Source: Paracoccaceae bacterium (lineage in GTDB: Bacteria > Pseudomonadota > Alphaproteobacteria > Rhodobacterales > Rhodobacteraceae). Taken from it: DNA of 64,000 nt. Of the stretch, positions 26,906 through 35,479 are shown one piece after another (positions within the stretch are counted from its first letter, which is position 1; each line of letters starts with the position of its first letter). The stretch is from assembly GCA_024639125.1 (NCBI GenBank), contig JAHEJA010000001.1:78859-142858 (forward strand). The letters run 5' to 3'. Under the pieces are notes generated by a model. The model saw only the letters and a list, made by a program, of their open reading frames with translations. It did not search any database and was not told where the DNA came from. The translations under genes and the position numbers were made by a program.

Positions 26906-27894
26906 GGACCGAACCCGTTACTCAGCATTTCTGAGACGCCAATAATGGATGGACCCACCATGATAATCAATAGCGGCGGAACCGTCAGGGCCATTGTCGA
27001 CATCGTCATTTTCGTCGGTAGCTTGTTTGCTTTTTCCTCTGCGCGCAAGACCCGTTTTTCGCGCATTTCCTTTGCATAAAGATTAAGCGCGTCCGCAATC
27101 GACGTCCCAAAGGTTGCCGATTGGATCATCACGGTCACAAAGCTGGTGATTTCTTGTAAATCCACCCGTTGTGCAAAATCCATCAAAACATTTGGACGTT
27201 CTTTCCCCGCCTTAAGTTCATGGGCAATGATCATGAATTCTTCTGCTAGGGGTAGGCAGGAATGTTTCAGCTCGCCACTGATGCGCACAATAGATTGATC
27301 CAATGTTTGTCCGGCTTCCACACAGACAAGCATCATATCAAGCGAATCCGGAAAGCTGTCTTGGATTTCTTGTTGGCGTTTGGCCGCACGTTTGTTGACG
27401 ATAAATTTCGGCATCATGTATCCGGCTGCACCCGGAAGGATCACATACATGATCATTGATGTCATGCCGCCCTTGTCAGCAGGGACTTTTAGCAAATAGT
27501 AAATCAGCCCCATTGCAAGCAGTCCCAGTCCAAGCCCAAGTTGCGCGACAAAAAACATACGCACAGCGTCTGCACTGCGAAATCCTGCGGCATTAAGTTT
27601 TTTGCGAATTGCAGAAAATTCTTCTTGGTTTGTTGGCTCTAGGAAAGCGGAATATTTTTCTAAAGCCTGGTTCTTGGATCTTTGGCGCAGTAAATTAGCG
27701 GGGTTCTGTGACTGTGTCCACGTTAGCGACTTTGCCTTGCGTTCCAGCTTGGAAAGGGGATCCTTTTTTTCTTCTGATCTGGCCCAAACGATCAAGAGAA
27801 CAAAAAATAGGATCAACCCACCCAGCATAATCAAAGGTCCGCTTGGGCCCAATGAAACTTGTAATATTTCGATGATTATTGACAGCGTTTCCAT
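26902..27894 (-). CDS. tadC: Tad pilus inner-membrane platform protein TadC
   Basis: 330 residues, type II secretion F domain. One N-terminal helix (GPLIMLGGLILFFVLLIVWA), two central helices, the conserved segment DSLDMMLVCVEAGQTLDQSI near 190-210, and a C-terminal helix (ALTVPPLLIIMVGPSIIG). With TadB it forms the inner-membrane platform that couples the CpaF ATPase to pilin polymerisation. It sits two bases after tadB. Confidence 0.94.
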   Translation of the reverse strand: METLSIIIEILQVSLGPSGPLIMLGGLILFFVLLIVWARSEEKKDPLSKLERKAKSLTWTQSQNPANLLRQRSKNQALEKYSAFLEPTNQEEFSAIRKKLNAAGFRSADAVRMFFVAQLGLGLGLLAMGLIYYLLKVPADKGGMTSMIMYVILPGAAGYMMPKFIVNKRAAKRQQEIQDSFPDSLDMMLVCVEAGQTLDQSIVRISGELKHSCLPLAEEFMIIAHELKAGKERPNVLMDFAQRVDLQEITSFVTVMIQSATFGTSIADALNLYAKEMREKRVLRAEEKANKLPTKMTMSTMALTVPPLLIIMVGPSIIGVSEMLSNGFGP

Positions 27895-27896
27895 TG

Positions 27897-28859
27897 TTAA
27901 ACCTTAATGTTCAGGATCATTTTCATGACAACGAGGTTGGCGACGATAAACCCAAAAACCACAAAGCATCCAACCGTAAAGAGGGGATGATCAATCACTT
28001 TGTCATAGTAATTCGGATCCAACAAATTCACCGCCAAGATCGCGATAAATGGAAATGCTGATAGAAAGCGTCCGGAAAATTTTGCTTCGGCGGTGATTGC
28101 ATTGACTTTGCGGAATAAACGGAACCGTTCCCGGATCACATTCGTGAGACCCGTTAAGATATCAGCCAAGTTACCGCCTGATTGCTGTTGGATTGTTACA
28201 GCAACAGCCAAAAAGCGTAAATCCTGCAAACTGAGGCGCCGGGCCATATCGTTCAAGGCGTCTCCTACGTCGCGACCATAGGCGATTTCATCTGATACCA
28301 CACCAAGTTCGGTTGCCAAAGGATCCTGCGTTTCATTGGCGGCAATTGACAAAGACGATGTGAACGGATGACCCACACGCAACGACCGTACCATAAGGTC
28401 AATCGCTTCGGGTAATTGTTCTTCTAATAGGGTCATGCGTTTCTTGGCCTTGCCATTGACCCAAAAAATTGGACCGCCCACACCAACGATAACTGCAATC
28501 ATCATTTTTGTAACAAAGCCCGAACCAGTGAGCGCGGAAACTATGATAAAAACGACCAAGCTTAGCAGCGCCATAATTCCAAATGTTTGAGCGGGCGTAA
28601 TAGGGATTGCTGCGCGTTGGATTTGCCCCGCCAGCAAGGAATAAATTGGAATATTGCGCGCAGATTCGTGCATATCCAATTCTTTGCGTAATTTGGCCAA
28701 AACATCTTCGCGCGATACAGTTTCGCTTAGCATGGACAAGCGGCGGTTTACCTTGTTGTTGACCGTGATGTTCCGGCTGAACGTCAACAGGTAAATACCT
28801 TCGATGAGCGCAAAGACACCAATAAAAACAACTGCATAAATGATTAATTCAGTCTGCAT
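27897..28859 (-). CDS. tadB: Tad pilus inner-membrane platform protein TadB
   Basis: 320 residues, paralogue of TadC with the same F-domain. N-terminal helix (YAVVFIGVFALIEGIYLL), middle helices near 90-130, LPEAIDLMVRSLRVGHPFTSSL near 165-186 and two C-terminal helices. It follows cpaF by five bases on the same strand. Confidence 0.94.
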   Translation of the reverse strand: MQTELIIYAVVFIGVFALIEGIYLLTFSRNITVNNKVNRRLSMLSETVSREDVLAKLRKELDMHESARNIPIYSLLAGQIQRAAIPITPAQTFGIMALLSLVVFIIVSALTGSGFVTKMMIAVIVGVGGPIFWVNGKAKKRMTLLEEQLPEAIDLMVRSLRVGHPFTSSLSIAANETQDPLATELGVVSDEIAYGRDVGDALNDMARRLSLQDLRFLAVAVTIQQQSGGNLADILTGLTNVIRERFRLFRKVNAITAEAKFSGRFLSAFPFIAILAVNLLDPNYYDKVIDHPLFTVGCFVVFGFIVANLVVMKMILNIKV

Positions 28860-28864
28860 TGGTG

Positions 28865-30274
28865 TTACTCCTGTAAGACATCATAAATGCTGCTTGGCAC
28901 ATCAAATCCCCACATGCGGAAGCGTTCACTAAAGTGACTCCGCACGCCAGTTCCGGTGAAATGTCCAATGATTTTGTTCTCAGGTGTTAGGCCCGTACGT
29001 TGAAAGCGAAACACTTCTTGCATAGAAATAATTTCGCCTTCCATGCCTGTGACTTCGGTGATGGACACCATGCGGCGTGAGCCGTCTTGCAACCGGCTTG
29101 CTTGCACGATCAAGTTTACAGCAGATGCAATCTGGGATCTTACGGCTTTTAGCGGCATTTCGACCCCTGCCATTGCGATCATGTTTTCCAATCGGCTGAT
29201 CCCGTCGCGCGCCGAGTTTGCGTGAATCGTCGTCATGGATCCATCGTGGCCCGTATTCATCGCTTGAAGCATGTCGATAACCTCTTCACCTCGGGTTTCC
29301 CCAACAATGATGCGATCAGGCCGCATACGAAGCGCGTTTTTCAAACAATCGCGTGGGCTAACGCCGCCTTTTCCTTCGACATTGGGTGGACGGCTTTCCA
29401 TGCGACCAACGTGGGTTTGTTGCAGCTGCAATTCTGCGGTGTCTTCGATTGTGAGAATGCGTTCGCTGTTATCAATAAACGACGAGAGCGCGTTCAGAGT
29501 TGTGGTTTTACCCGACCCGGTTCCGCCGGATACAATCACGTTCAGACGGCATGCAACCGCGGCCTCTAGATAGGTCGCCATGGGATCATTAAAGGCGCCA
29601 AAGCCGACCAGATCACGAATGCCTAGCTTGTCTTTTTTGAACTTACGGATGGAAACCAAGGATCCATCGATCGCAATTGGGGGGATCATCGCGTTAAAGC
29701 GGGATCCATCTAGCAAGCGTGCGTCAACATAGGGGTTGGATTCATCAACCCGTCGTCCGACGGCGGACACGATTTTGCCGATGATGCGCTGAAGGTGCTT
29801 TTCATCTTTGAATTTAACTTCGCTTAGGCTTAGTTTACCGTTGCGCTCGACAAAGATCTGTTGGGGTCCATTCACGAGAATATCCGCAATAGTATCGTCT
29901 TTTAGCAGACTTTCTAACGGACCAAGCCCCACGACTTCGTCATAAAGATCGTTGTTTAAAAGATCACGTTCGTCACGGTTCAGAATAATGGTTTTCTCGG
30001 TCAGGTATTCATCCGAAATCAATTGAATTTCCGCACGAAGCTCTCTTTCAGAGACTTGGTCAATCGCAGCAAGGTTCAAAGTTTCCAAAAGCGTGGAGTG
30101 TAGCTGTAGTTTGATGTTTGCCATCCGCTCGCGGCGTTTGTTTTCCTTATCGCTTGGCGCGACAGCCGCCGGTGTTTTTGGCGGTGATTTCTTCATCGAA
30201 GACGCCGTTTGCGGTGCTGGCGCGTTTACGACGGGATTTGCGGTTGCGGTGTCTTTTTTATAACGAGAAAACAT
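28865..30274 (-). CDS. cpaF: Tad pilus secretion ATPase CpaF/TadA
   Basis: 469 residues. Hexameric secretion ATPase with Walker A SGGTGSGKTTTLNAL, an Asp box near ILTIEDTAEL, Walker B RIIVGETRGEE and the His box MTTIHANSARD. The first 60 residues are Ala/Pro/Lys-rich and variable. The start ATG 30274 (MFSRYKKD) is preceded by TGAGG at good spacing; a longer frame would run into cpaE. It powers extension, and in some species retraction, of Flp pili. Confidence 0.95.
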   Translation of the reverse strand: MFSRYKKDTATANPVVNAPAPQTASSMKKSPPKTPAAVAPSDKENKRRERMANIKLQLHSTLLETLNLAAIDQVSERELRAEIQLISDEYLTEKTIILNRDERDLLNNDLYDEVVGLGPLESLLKDDTIADILVNGPQQIFVERNGKLSLSEVKFKDEKHLQRIIGKIVSAVGRRVDESNPYVDARLLDGSRFNAMIPPIAIDGSLVSIRKFKKDKLGIRDLVGFGAFNDPMATYLEAAVACRLNVIVSGGTGSGKTTTLNALSSFIDNSERILTIEDTAELQLQQTHVGRMESRPPNVEGKGGVSPRDCLKNALRMRPDRIIVGETRGEEVIDMLQAMNTGHDGSMTTIHANSARDGISRLENMIAMAGVEMPLKAVRSQIASAVNLIVQASRLQDGSRRMVSITEVTGMEGEIISMQEVFRFQRTGLTPENKIIGHFTGTGVRSHFSERFRMWGFDVPSSIYDVLQE

Positions 30275-30281
30275 AGGAACC

Positions 30282-31520
30282 TCAGGCCGCTTTTGCGACA
30301 AATTCAATTTCGTCTAGGATGGCTTTTAGTAGTTTTACTATTTCTTTGCGAAGCGGGCTTTTGGGGCTTGCCAACCCAAGTGGTTCGCCGTGATCACAGG
30401 CGTTGACCACAGTTTTCCCGCCATCAGGCAACGAAAATTCAACCGTGATCCCCAAGCTATCACTTAGCCTCTTGATGCGATTTTTACCGTTCAAGTCCGT
30501 GAACTTTGGTGCGCGGTTCAAGACATAACGCAGTTTGTTATAGGGTAAATTTTCAGCCTGAAGTGCGGACACCAACCGGATGATGTTCTGGGCGGTGCGC
30601 ATATCAATATCGATCAGGTTTAGATAGATATTTGCCTCATTCAGTACAGCTTCGCTCCAGGTGACCAATGTTTGTGGCATGTTCACGATGACGATATCAA
30701 ATTGTGCGCGGGCAATATCCAGAATGCGCATCACATCCTCTGAGGTGATAAGGTCCAAAGGCACAAGTTCATTGGGGGACGTCAAAACCGACAATTTATC
30801 TTTGTAGCTTGATAGAGCTTGTTTAAAATTGTCGGCGTCGACGATTTCTGTATCTGCCCACATTTCAAGCACAGAGCTTTTGCGCTCTAAATCGAGATAG
30901 GTTGCAGCAGACCCGAATTGTAGGTCAAGATCAAGCAAGCATACTTTGGCATTCGGCCCCTTGGGGTTCAATGTGGCGGCTTCCCACGCAAGGTTCACAG
31001 CAAGCATCGTTGCACCAACACCACCTGCAAGCCCATGAATTGCGACCAATTTACCTTGGGTAGCACGAGGTGCAGCTGCCATTGGCTGAGGTTGAGGAAT
31101 TGGGGTCACAACTTTTGCAGCGTTGGCATTTTGCACAGCCGTTTTCAATTCGTCCTTGGGAAGCGGGTAGGGGACGAATTCATTTGCACCATTGCGCAAT
31201 AGACGATGCAAAAAGTTAGGAGTGATATTATTGGCCACAATAATGGTGTTTATGTCATTGTGTTTGGCCTTGCGGATCAGCTCGATGATGGCATCTGCGT
31301 CGGCTTCGTCTTGGGTATTCAGCGCAATCGCCAAAAACTCTAACGATGTAGCGTCAGCTTGGCCAACAAAGGAATGGGCTTCGCTAAACGATAGATCCCC
31401 CCAGGCATCACCCAAAAGGGCCTCCATGTCTTCGATCAATAGATCGAATTTTAGAATGTCACTGCTGACTGTGCAGGCCCGGATGGGAGTGTCATAGTCT
31501 TGATCTGTGTTCTCTAACAT
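30282..31520 (-). CDS. cpaE: Tad pilus localisation ATPase CpaE/TadZ
   Basis: 412 residues. A receiver-like N-terminal domain precedes a ParA/MinD-type ATPase domain. Its P-loop reads GLAGGVGATMLAVNL, so the usual lysines of the deviant Walker A motif (KGGVGKT) are absent, a feature known in TadZ proteins that bind but may not hydrolyse ATP well. CpaE places the pilus machine at the pole. The start ATG 31520 (MLENTDQD) follows GAGGA; the longer frame adds an unlike Cys-rich lead. It is seven bases before cpaF. Confidence 0.92.
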   Translation of the reverse strand: MLENTDQDYDTPIRACTVSSDILKFDLLIEDMEALLGDAWGDLSFSEAHSFVGQADATSLEFLAIALNTQDEADADAIIELIRKAKHNDINTIIVANNITPNFLHRLLRNGANEFVPYPLPKDELKTAVQNANAAKVVTPIPQPQPMAAAPRATQGKLVAIHGLAGGVGATMLAVNLAWEAATLNPKGPNAKVCLLDLDLQFGSAATYLDLERKSSVLEMWADTEIVDADNFKQALSSYKDKLSVLTSPNELVPLDLITSEDVMRILDIARAQFDIVIVNMPQTLVTWSEAVLNEANIYLNLIDIDMRTAQNIIRLVSALQAENLPYNKLRYVLNRAPKFTDLNGKNRIKRLSDSLGITVEFSLPDGGKTVVNACDHGEPLGLASPKSPLRKEIVKLLKAILDEIEFVAKAA

Positions 31521-31665
31521 GGCGTCCTCATGACAACGAGTGCATTGGGAGCCGAGTCGGATTCGTGGTTTCGGCCCCATTGTTTCCTATTTGGACGCTA
31601 AATTGGGCGAGAATGGGGCGAAAACCGGGGCGTAATCAGGGAATTTGTTGCAAAAAGCGAAACAA

Positions 31666-32298
31666 TTATAATCCGTCGGACGCTGTTCCTGTGTAATTGC
31701 GATAAACAATTTGACCGTATTCGCCGTTCATTACCATTGGGTGTGACGTGACAAAACCGGTAACTTCGGTAACAGCGCGCCGGTTTATGCGTTCGTCACC
31801 CGGGGTTACGATCATAGGCTGGCTATCACCAAGGGATGTCACGGCCTGTACGCGATTTTTGGAAATTCCGTTTTGGATCATGTAACTTACGACAGCGTTT
31901 GCACGGCGTTGACCGAGCAGCTTGTTTTGCTGACGGGACCCCGTCGCATCGGCATGTCCATAAACCCGAAAGCGGACTTCTGGGAATTGTTTGATCCAAT
32001 TTGCTTGACGGCGTATGATGGATTTTGCTTGGGTATCAAGCTCGGCGCTATTTGTCGCAAAATTGACGACTGTATCCACGTCATTGGCAAATCGCGCAGC
32101 CAGTTCCAAACTATAAAAATTGGCATCTGACATGCGCAATGTGTTGGTTTGGGTTGCTATACCAAAGCTTTCCATTCCCGCATAGTTTCCCGCACTCGAA
32201 TAGCGCGCGGTTGCCGCGACTTCATCTGTTGACGCACAGGCGCCCAGTCCGAATGTTGCCACCAGAAAGGGTGCCAATTTGTATACAAACCTTGCCAT
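31666..32298 (-). CDS. OmpA-family lipoprotein of the Tad locus
   Basis: 210 residues. Lipoprotein signal ends GLGAC. The C-terminal OmpA domain has FRVYGHADATGSRQQNKLLGQRRA, the peptidoglycan-binding signature, near 110-135. OmpA-like proteins sit between cpaC and cpaE in many roseobacter Tad loci and probably anchor the secretin to the cell wall. The start ATG 32298 (MARFVYK) follows AAGGTG; a longer frame would overlap cpaC. Confidence 0.88.
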   Translation of the reverse strand: MARFVYKLAPFLVATFGLGACASTDEVAATARYSSAGNYAGMESFGIATQTNTLRMSDANFYSLELAARFANDVDTVVNFATNSAELDTQAKSIIRRQANWIKQFPEVRFRVYGHADATGSRQQNKLLGQRRANAVVSYMIQNGISKNRVQAVTSLGDSQPMIVTPGDERINRRAVTEVTGFVTSHPMVMNGEYGQIVYRNYTGTASDGL

Positions 32299-32302
32299 CA
32301 CC

Positions 32303-33724
32303 TTAGTCCAACACATACCCGTAGGATGAGTTAAAGTCTTGTCTCGCTATTTCGCCAGCGGCTTTGTTGGTTGTTTCAAATTTCTTTAGAATTTTACCAT
32401 TCAAAAACAGATCTTTTTCGCTCGGTGCGCGAATGCGATCCGTCGGCAAAGCAAGTGTTTGACCTTTGGTTGGCGTAACCAGGTGGGGGGTGACGATAAT
32501 CACCAATTCTGACTGTGACCGTGAATAATCCGCGCTTCTGAACAGAGCGCCTAGAATTGGCACGTCACCAAGCCAAGGTACTTGGCCCGCGCTATCGCGA
32601 AAATCATCTTGTAGCAGGCCGGCAATCGCAAAGCTTTCGCCGTCACGCATTTCCACCGTCGTTGATGTGCTTCTTGTTTTGAAACCATTGACCAGAATGC
32701 CGTTGGCGACAATGCTGTTGGTTGTATCTATCGACGACACAGATGCAGTGAGCTCGACATTGATGACGTTGTTATTCAACACGGTCGGAGTAAACGACAA
32801 CCCAACTCCGAAATCTTTGAACTCGACGGCAACGGAGCCATCTTGGACGGTTGGAATGGGATATTGTCCACCGGCCAAAAATTGGGCTTCTTTACCAGAC
32901 AATGCCGTTAAATTAGGTTCGGCTAGTGTGCGCACAAACCCCTTTGTTTCAAGCGCTTCTAACAAAATTCCAACTTCGACTGGACCAGCGTTAAAGCCTA
33001 ATAATGTTGCGCCTTGGGCTGTGCTGGCTGCTGGGCTATTACCGCCAAGCAAATTTGCTTGCGCTGCGGTGCCGACAGCGGTTCCTGAACCCATTTTAAG
33101 CCCAACATTTCCACCTAATACATTGCCACCCAAAGCAAGCGAAGACCCAAGCGATTTCGCCACTGAACGCTGCATTTCGGCAAAGCGCACCTTGAGCATG
33201 ACTTGCTGTACGCCACCCACGCTCATCAGGTTTGAAACCCGACCGGGTGCATAGCGTTCGGCCAATTCCATAGCTTGACCCAATGAAACGACGCTTGTTG
33301 CGGTGCCTGACAAAACAATCCCGTCATTTGCCGTGCGGACTTCGATTTTTTCATTAGGAAGAATTTGACGCAAACGTTCTTTGAATTCGCTGATATCCGC
33401 AGATACGCGCACATCAACGTTTGAAATCAAACGTCCAGACGCGTCCAAAAGCGTCAAAGTGGTTAAACCGGGTGCTTTCCCCAAAACGTAGATCGTTCGA
33501 TCAGACAAGGTGGAAAAATCGGCAATCGATGGATTGGCGATTGAAAGTTCGGCAAAAGGTGTATCGCTTTCGACCACGACCGCGCGGTTCATGGGAATGT
33601 TCAACGATGACGCGCTGCCACGTTTCACAACGCGCAGGGTTTCTGCCAAAACAGGTGAAGTGCAAACCAATGCAAACGTTAACAAGAGGGCGCAAACGGC
33701 CCTTACTTTTTTTGCTATGTACAT
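32303..33724 (-). CDS. cpaC: Tad pilus secretin CpaC/RcpA
   Basis: 473 residues. Signal peptide (ALLLTFALVCTSPVLA), N-terminal BON/pilus-formation domain (VVVESDTPFAELSIANPSIADF), then the secretin domain with FLAGGQYPIPTVQDGSVAVEFKDFGVGLSF and the late DVPILGALFRS and ELVIIVTPHLV. It forms the outer-membrane ring for the Flp pilus. The start ATG 33724 follows AAAGGG; an upstream in-frame ATG at 33745 is less likely. The 185-base gap before it carries phased A/T tracts. Confidence 0.94.
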   Translation of the reverse strand: MYIAKKVRAVCALLLTFALVCTSPVLAETLRVVKRGSASSLNIPMNRAVVVESDTPFAELSIANPSIADFSTLSDRTIYVLGKAPGLTTLTLLDASGRLISNVDVRVSADISEFKERLRQILPNEKIEVRTANDGIVLSGTATSVVSLGQAMELAERYAPGRVSNLMSVGGVQQVMLKVRFAEMQRSVAKSLGSSLALGGNVLGGNVGLKMGSGTAVGTAAQANLLGGNSPAASTAQGATLLGFNAGPVEVGILLEALETKGFVRTLAEPNLTALSGKEAQFLAGGQYPIPTVQDGSVAVEFKDFGVGLSFTPTVLNNNVINVELTASVSSIDTTNSIVANGILVNGFKTRSTSTTVEMRDGESFAIAGLLQDDFRDSAGQVPWLGDVPILGALFRSADYSRSQSELVIIVTPHLVTPTKGQTLALPTDRIRAPSEKDLFLNGKILKKFETTNKAAGEIARQDFNSSYGYVLD

Positions 33725-33820
33725 GTGATCTGCCCTTTTGATCACGCCTCATTTAAGTGGGTCTAACGCCCTTATTGCAAAAGACTGTGACCCAGAAAGG
33801 TTAACTTTGCAACTCTCAAT

Positions 33821-33873
33821 GCATCAAAATGCATGATTTCGCATGTTTTGTTACCTTTTTGCATACGCCAAAA
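33821..33873. promoter_or_regulatory. Helically phased GCAT and A/T tracts upstream of cpaC (probable curved DNA)
   Basis: GCAT begins at 33821, 33831, 33841 and 33861, exact multiples of ten bases. A/T tracts fall between them at 33826-33830, 33836-33839, 33846-33849, 33856-33860 and 33870-33873, about one helical turn apart. Such phasing usually bends DNA. The element lies about 100-150 bases upstream of the cpaC start and just after the cpaB stop. Confidence 0.5.
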
Positions 33874-33909
33874 GGCCAATGTCCTGTGGCGATGAAACGA
33901 TTAGAGGGG

Positions 33910-34755
33910 TTATTCAGAGCACGGAATTTCGGTGATCACCACATCTGCGCCTTTGCGCGATTTAATTGTGCAAACTCTCTCAAGGGTTCTTTCGGCTTGT
34001 ATCCCGCCAAAAAGCGTTAGCTTGTCAACTTCGTCCACGATCGCGACGTCCATTTCCTCGGGGGATAAAAGCGAAAGATAAAGCGAACCGGTTGCTTGGC
34101 CCAATGCCAATTTGGCAACTTGCTGCGGCGTGATTGAAACCGTAACGGTTTTTGCAACGCGCGTCGTTGCTTGGTCAATTTCGCTGACTTGGTCAACGGC
34201 AATAAGTTCAACGTTTGTTTCGATAAGCCGCGTAACGGGAAGCGCGCTGTCGTTTTCATTTAAAATCGGTGGCGTGCCTGTCCAATAGACATCAACACGG
34301 TCTGAGGGACGCAAGAAACCAGAAACGCCAGATTTCGCGTCAACCTCGATTGTAAAGGCACGCATGCCTGGGCCAATTTTCGAAGTGAGGCTTGCCAAAG
34401 ATCCGGGTTCGGTCACTTTGGTTGCCATTATCGGTTCACCCTTTTCTATAACGCGCACAGCGAACCTTGGTGCGTCATTGGTTGTGAAAATAGGGTTGTC
34501 TTTGGTAAAGGCTCCAACCGGTACGGACACAACGGGCCATTTAACCAAATGTACGTCTTCGGGGGAAATTTGTTCGCCAAAGCGCGCGTTTTTCTTGATT
34601 ACGTAAACTTCAGTAAGTTGAACAGCGGTTCCAGAATTTTGGCGTTCTTGAACAAGAGCGTTTCGATATGTGCTGACATAGTTGCGAACGACATAAACCG
34701 CCAACGCGGAGAGCGCGATGCCGATAATGAGGACCAAAGAAAATACTGACCGCAT
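33910..34755 (-). CDS. cpaB: Tad pilus assembly protein CpaB/RcpC
   Basis: 281 residues. N-terminal membrane anchor (RSVFSLVLIIGIALSALAVYVV), an SAF/antifreeze-like domain (AVRVIEKGEPIMATKV), then the RcpC domain with MRAFTIEVDAKSGVSGFLRPSDRVDVYW near 130-157. It is a periplasmic partner of the secretin. AAAGGG lies before the ATG. It is separated from the pilin gene by 140 bases holding hairpins and from cpaC by 185 bases, so it may have its own promoter. Confidence 0.93.
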   Translation of the reverse strand: MRSVFSLVLIIGIALSALAVYVVRNYVSTYRNALVQERQNSGTAVQLTEVYVIKKNARFGEQISPEDVHLVKWPVVSVPVGAFTKDNPIFTTNDAPRFAVRVIEKGEPIMATKVTEPGSLASLTSKIGPGMRAFTIEVDAKSGVSGFLRPSDRVDVYWTGTPPILNENDSALPVTRLIETNVELIAVDQVSEIDQATTRVAKTVTVSITPQQVAKLALGQATGSLYLSLLSPEEMDVAIVDEVDKLTLFGGIQAERTLERVCTIKSRKGADVVITEIPCSE

Positions 34756-34811
34756 TGAAGTACCCTTTCAACGAATGGACCAATTTTTAGGACCTGCTGC
34801 ACAAACAATGT

Positions 34812-34862
34812 CAAACTCACTAACAGTTTGATGTAATGGGCGCATGTGTGATACGCGCCCAT
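34812..34862 (-). terminator. Two hairpins after the pilin gene (attenuator or mRNA end)
   Basis: Perfect stems ATGGGCGC/GCGCCCAT (34836-34843 with 34855-34862) and CAAACT/AGTTTG (34812-34817 with 34825-34830) lie just downstream of flp on its strand. Neither has a T tract. Such hairpins often let abundant pilin mRNA outnumber the downstream transcript. Confidence 0.5.
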
Positions 34863-34895
34863 CAAAATGATATTCTACAAACTTAGTCGTTTGGA

Positions 34896-35090
34896 TTATT
34901 CTGTGATTGTTACAGTTGGGCTGAAGCCAGTTAGTTCGCCTTTAGCACCGTTCAAAAGTGTTTCAATTTGCGGTAGAATTGCGGAACCGGCTGCTACGGC
35001 CATTGCAACGGCTGCGGCTGTTAGAACAACCCAGTCTACTGTTACTGCGCCAGATTCGTCGTTTGCGAAATTTTTGATCATGTTCAACAT
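34896..35090 (-). CDS. flp: Flp family type IVb pilin
   Basis: 64 residues. Short charged leader ending in Gly14, then a hydrophobic stretch beginning AVTVDWVVLTAAAVAMAVAAG; CpaA would cut between Gly14 and Ala15. The fifth mature residue is Asp rather than the Glu usual in type IV pilins, as is common in this bacterial group. GGAGAAA precedes the ATG. It is the first gene of the Tad locus and probably the most transcribed. Confidence 0.95.
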   Translation of the reverse strand: MLNMIKNFANDESGAVTVDWVVLTAAAVAMAVAAGSAILPQIETLLNGAKGELTGFSPTVTITE

Positions 35091-35479
35091 AGTGTTTCTC
35101 CGATAGGATAGTTAAGTTAATTTTTTCTCGCCTCACGATGTTGATCAGTCCCGCTCTGCTTCGGTGCTGCATCGTTTGCATGGCCCTATATAGCCCTCGG
35201 ATTCGGGCGCAAGTTTGGCAGGTGACCGTAAATTTTTATCCTTTAGGGTATAACGCATATACTTTTTAATATATCATTGATTTTAAACGATATTAATTTT
35301 TAAAATTTGATGTAACGTGAATTAATTTCGTGCATATCCGCCCGCTTTTTGCGAAATGAAGCACAAAGTTGACACATTTGACCCATGAAAACCGGCCTTT
35401 CATTCATTTTTTCGCGCATAACGATTCATTTCGTGTCATGCTGATTCAAGCGGACAGCGGCATTTAGGCGATAAATACA
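35091..35479. promoter_or_regulatory. 389-bp divergent regulatory region with a 20% G+C island
   Basis: No gene is seen. The 100 bases 35231-35330 contain only 20 G or C by direct count. On the minus strand a TATATA (near 35188-35193) could be a -10 box for flp with a leader of about 90 bases, though no good -35 is visible. TTAA-N6-TTAA at 35283-35296 resembles, but does not match, the N7-spaced CtrA box. The region separates flp from the lytic transglycosylase gene and must hold both promoters. It is a plausible H-NS-family target. Confidence 0.6.

Noticed and set aside
32667-33254. 195-codon open frame antisense to cpaC
   Set aside because: Shadow of the secretin gene, with composition set by the opposite strand.
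35283-35296. TTAA-N6-TTAA as a CtrA site
   Set aside because: The consensus spacing is seven; in a 20% G+C stretch TTAA pairs are expected by chance.
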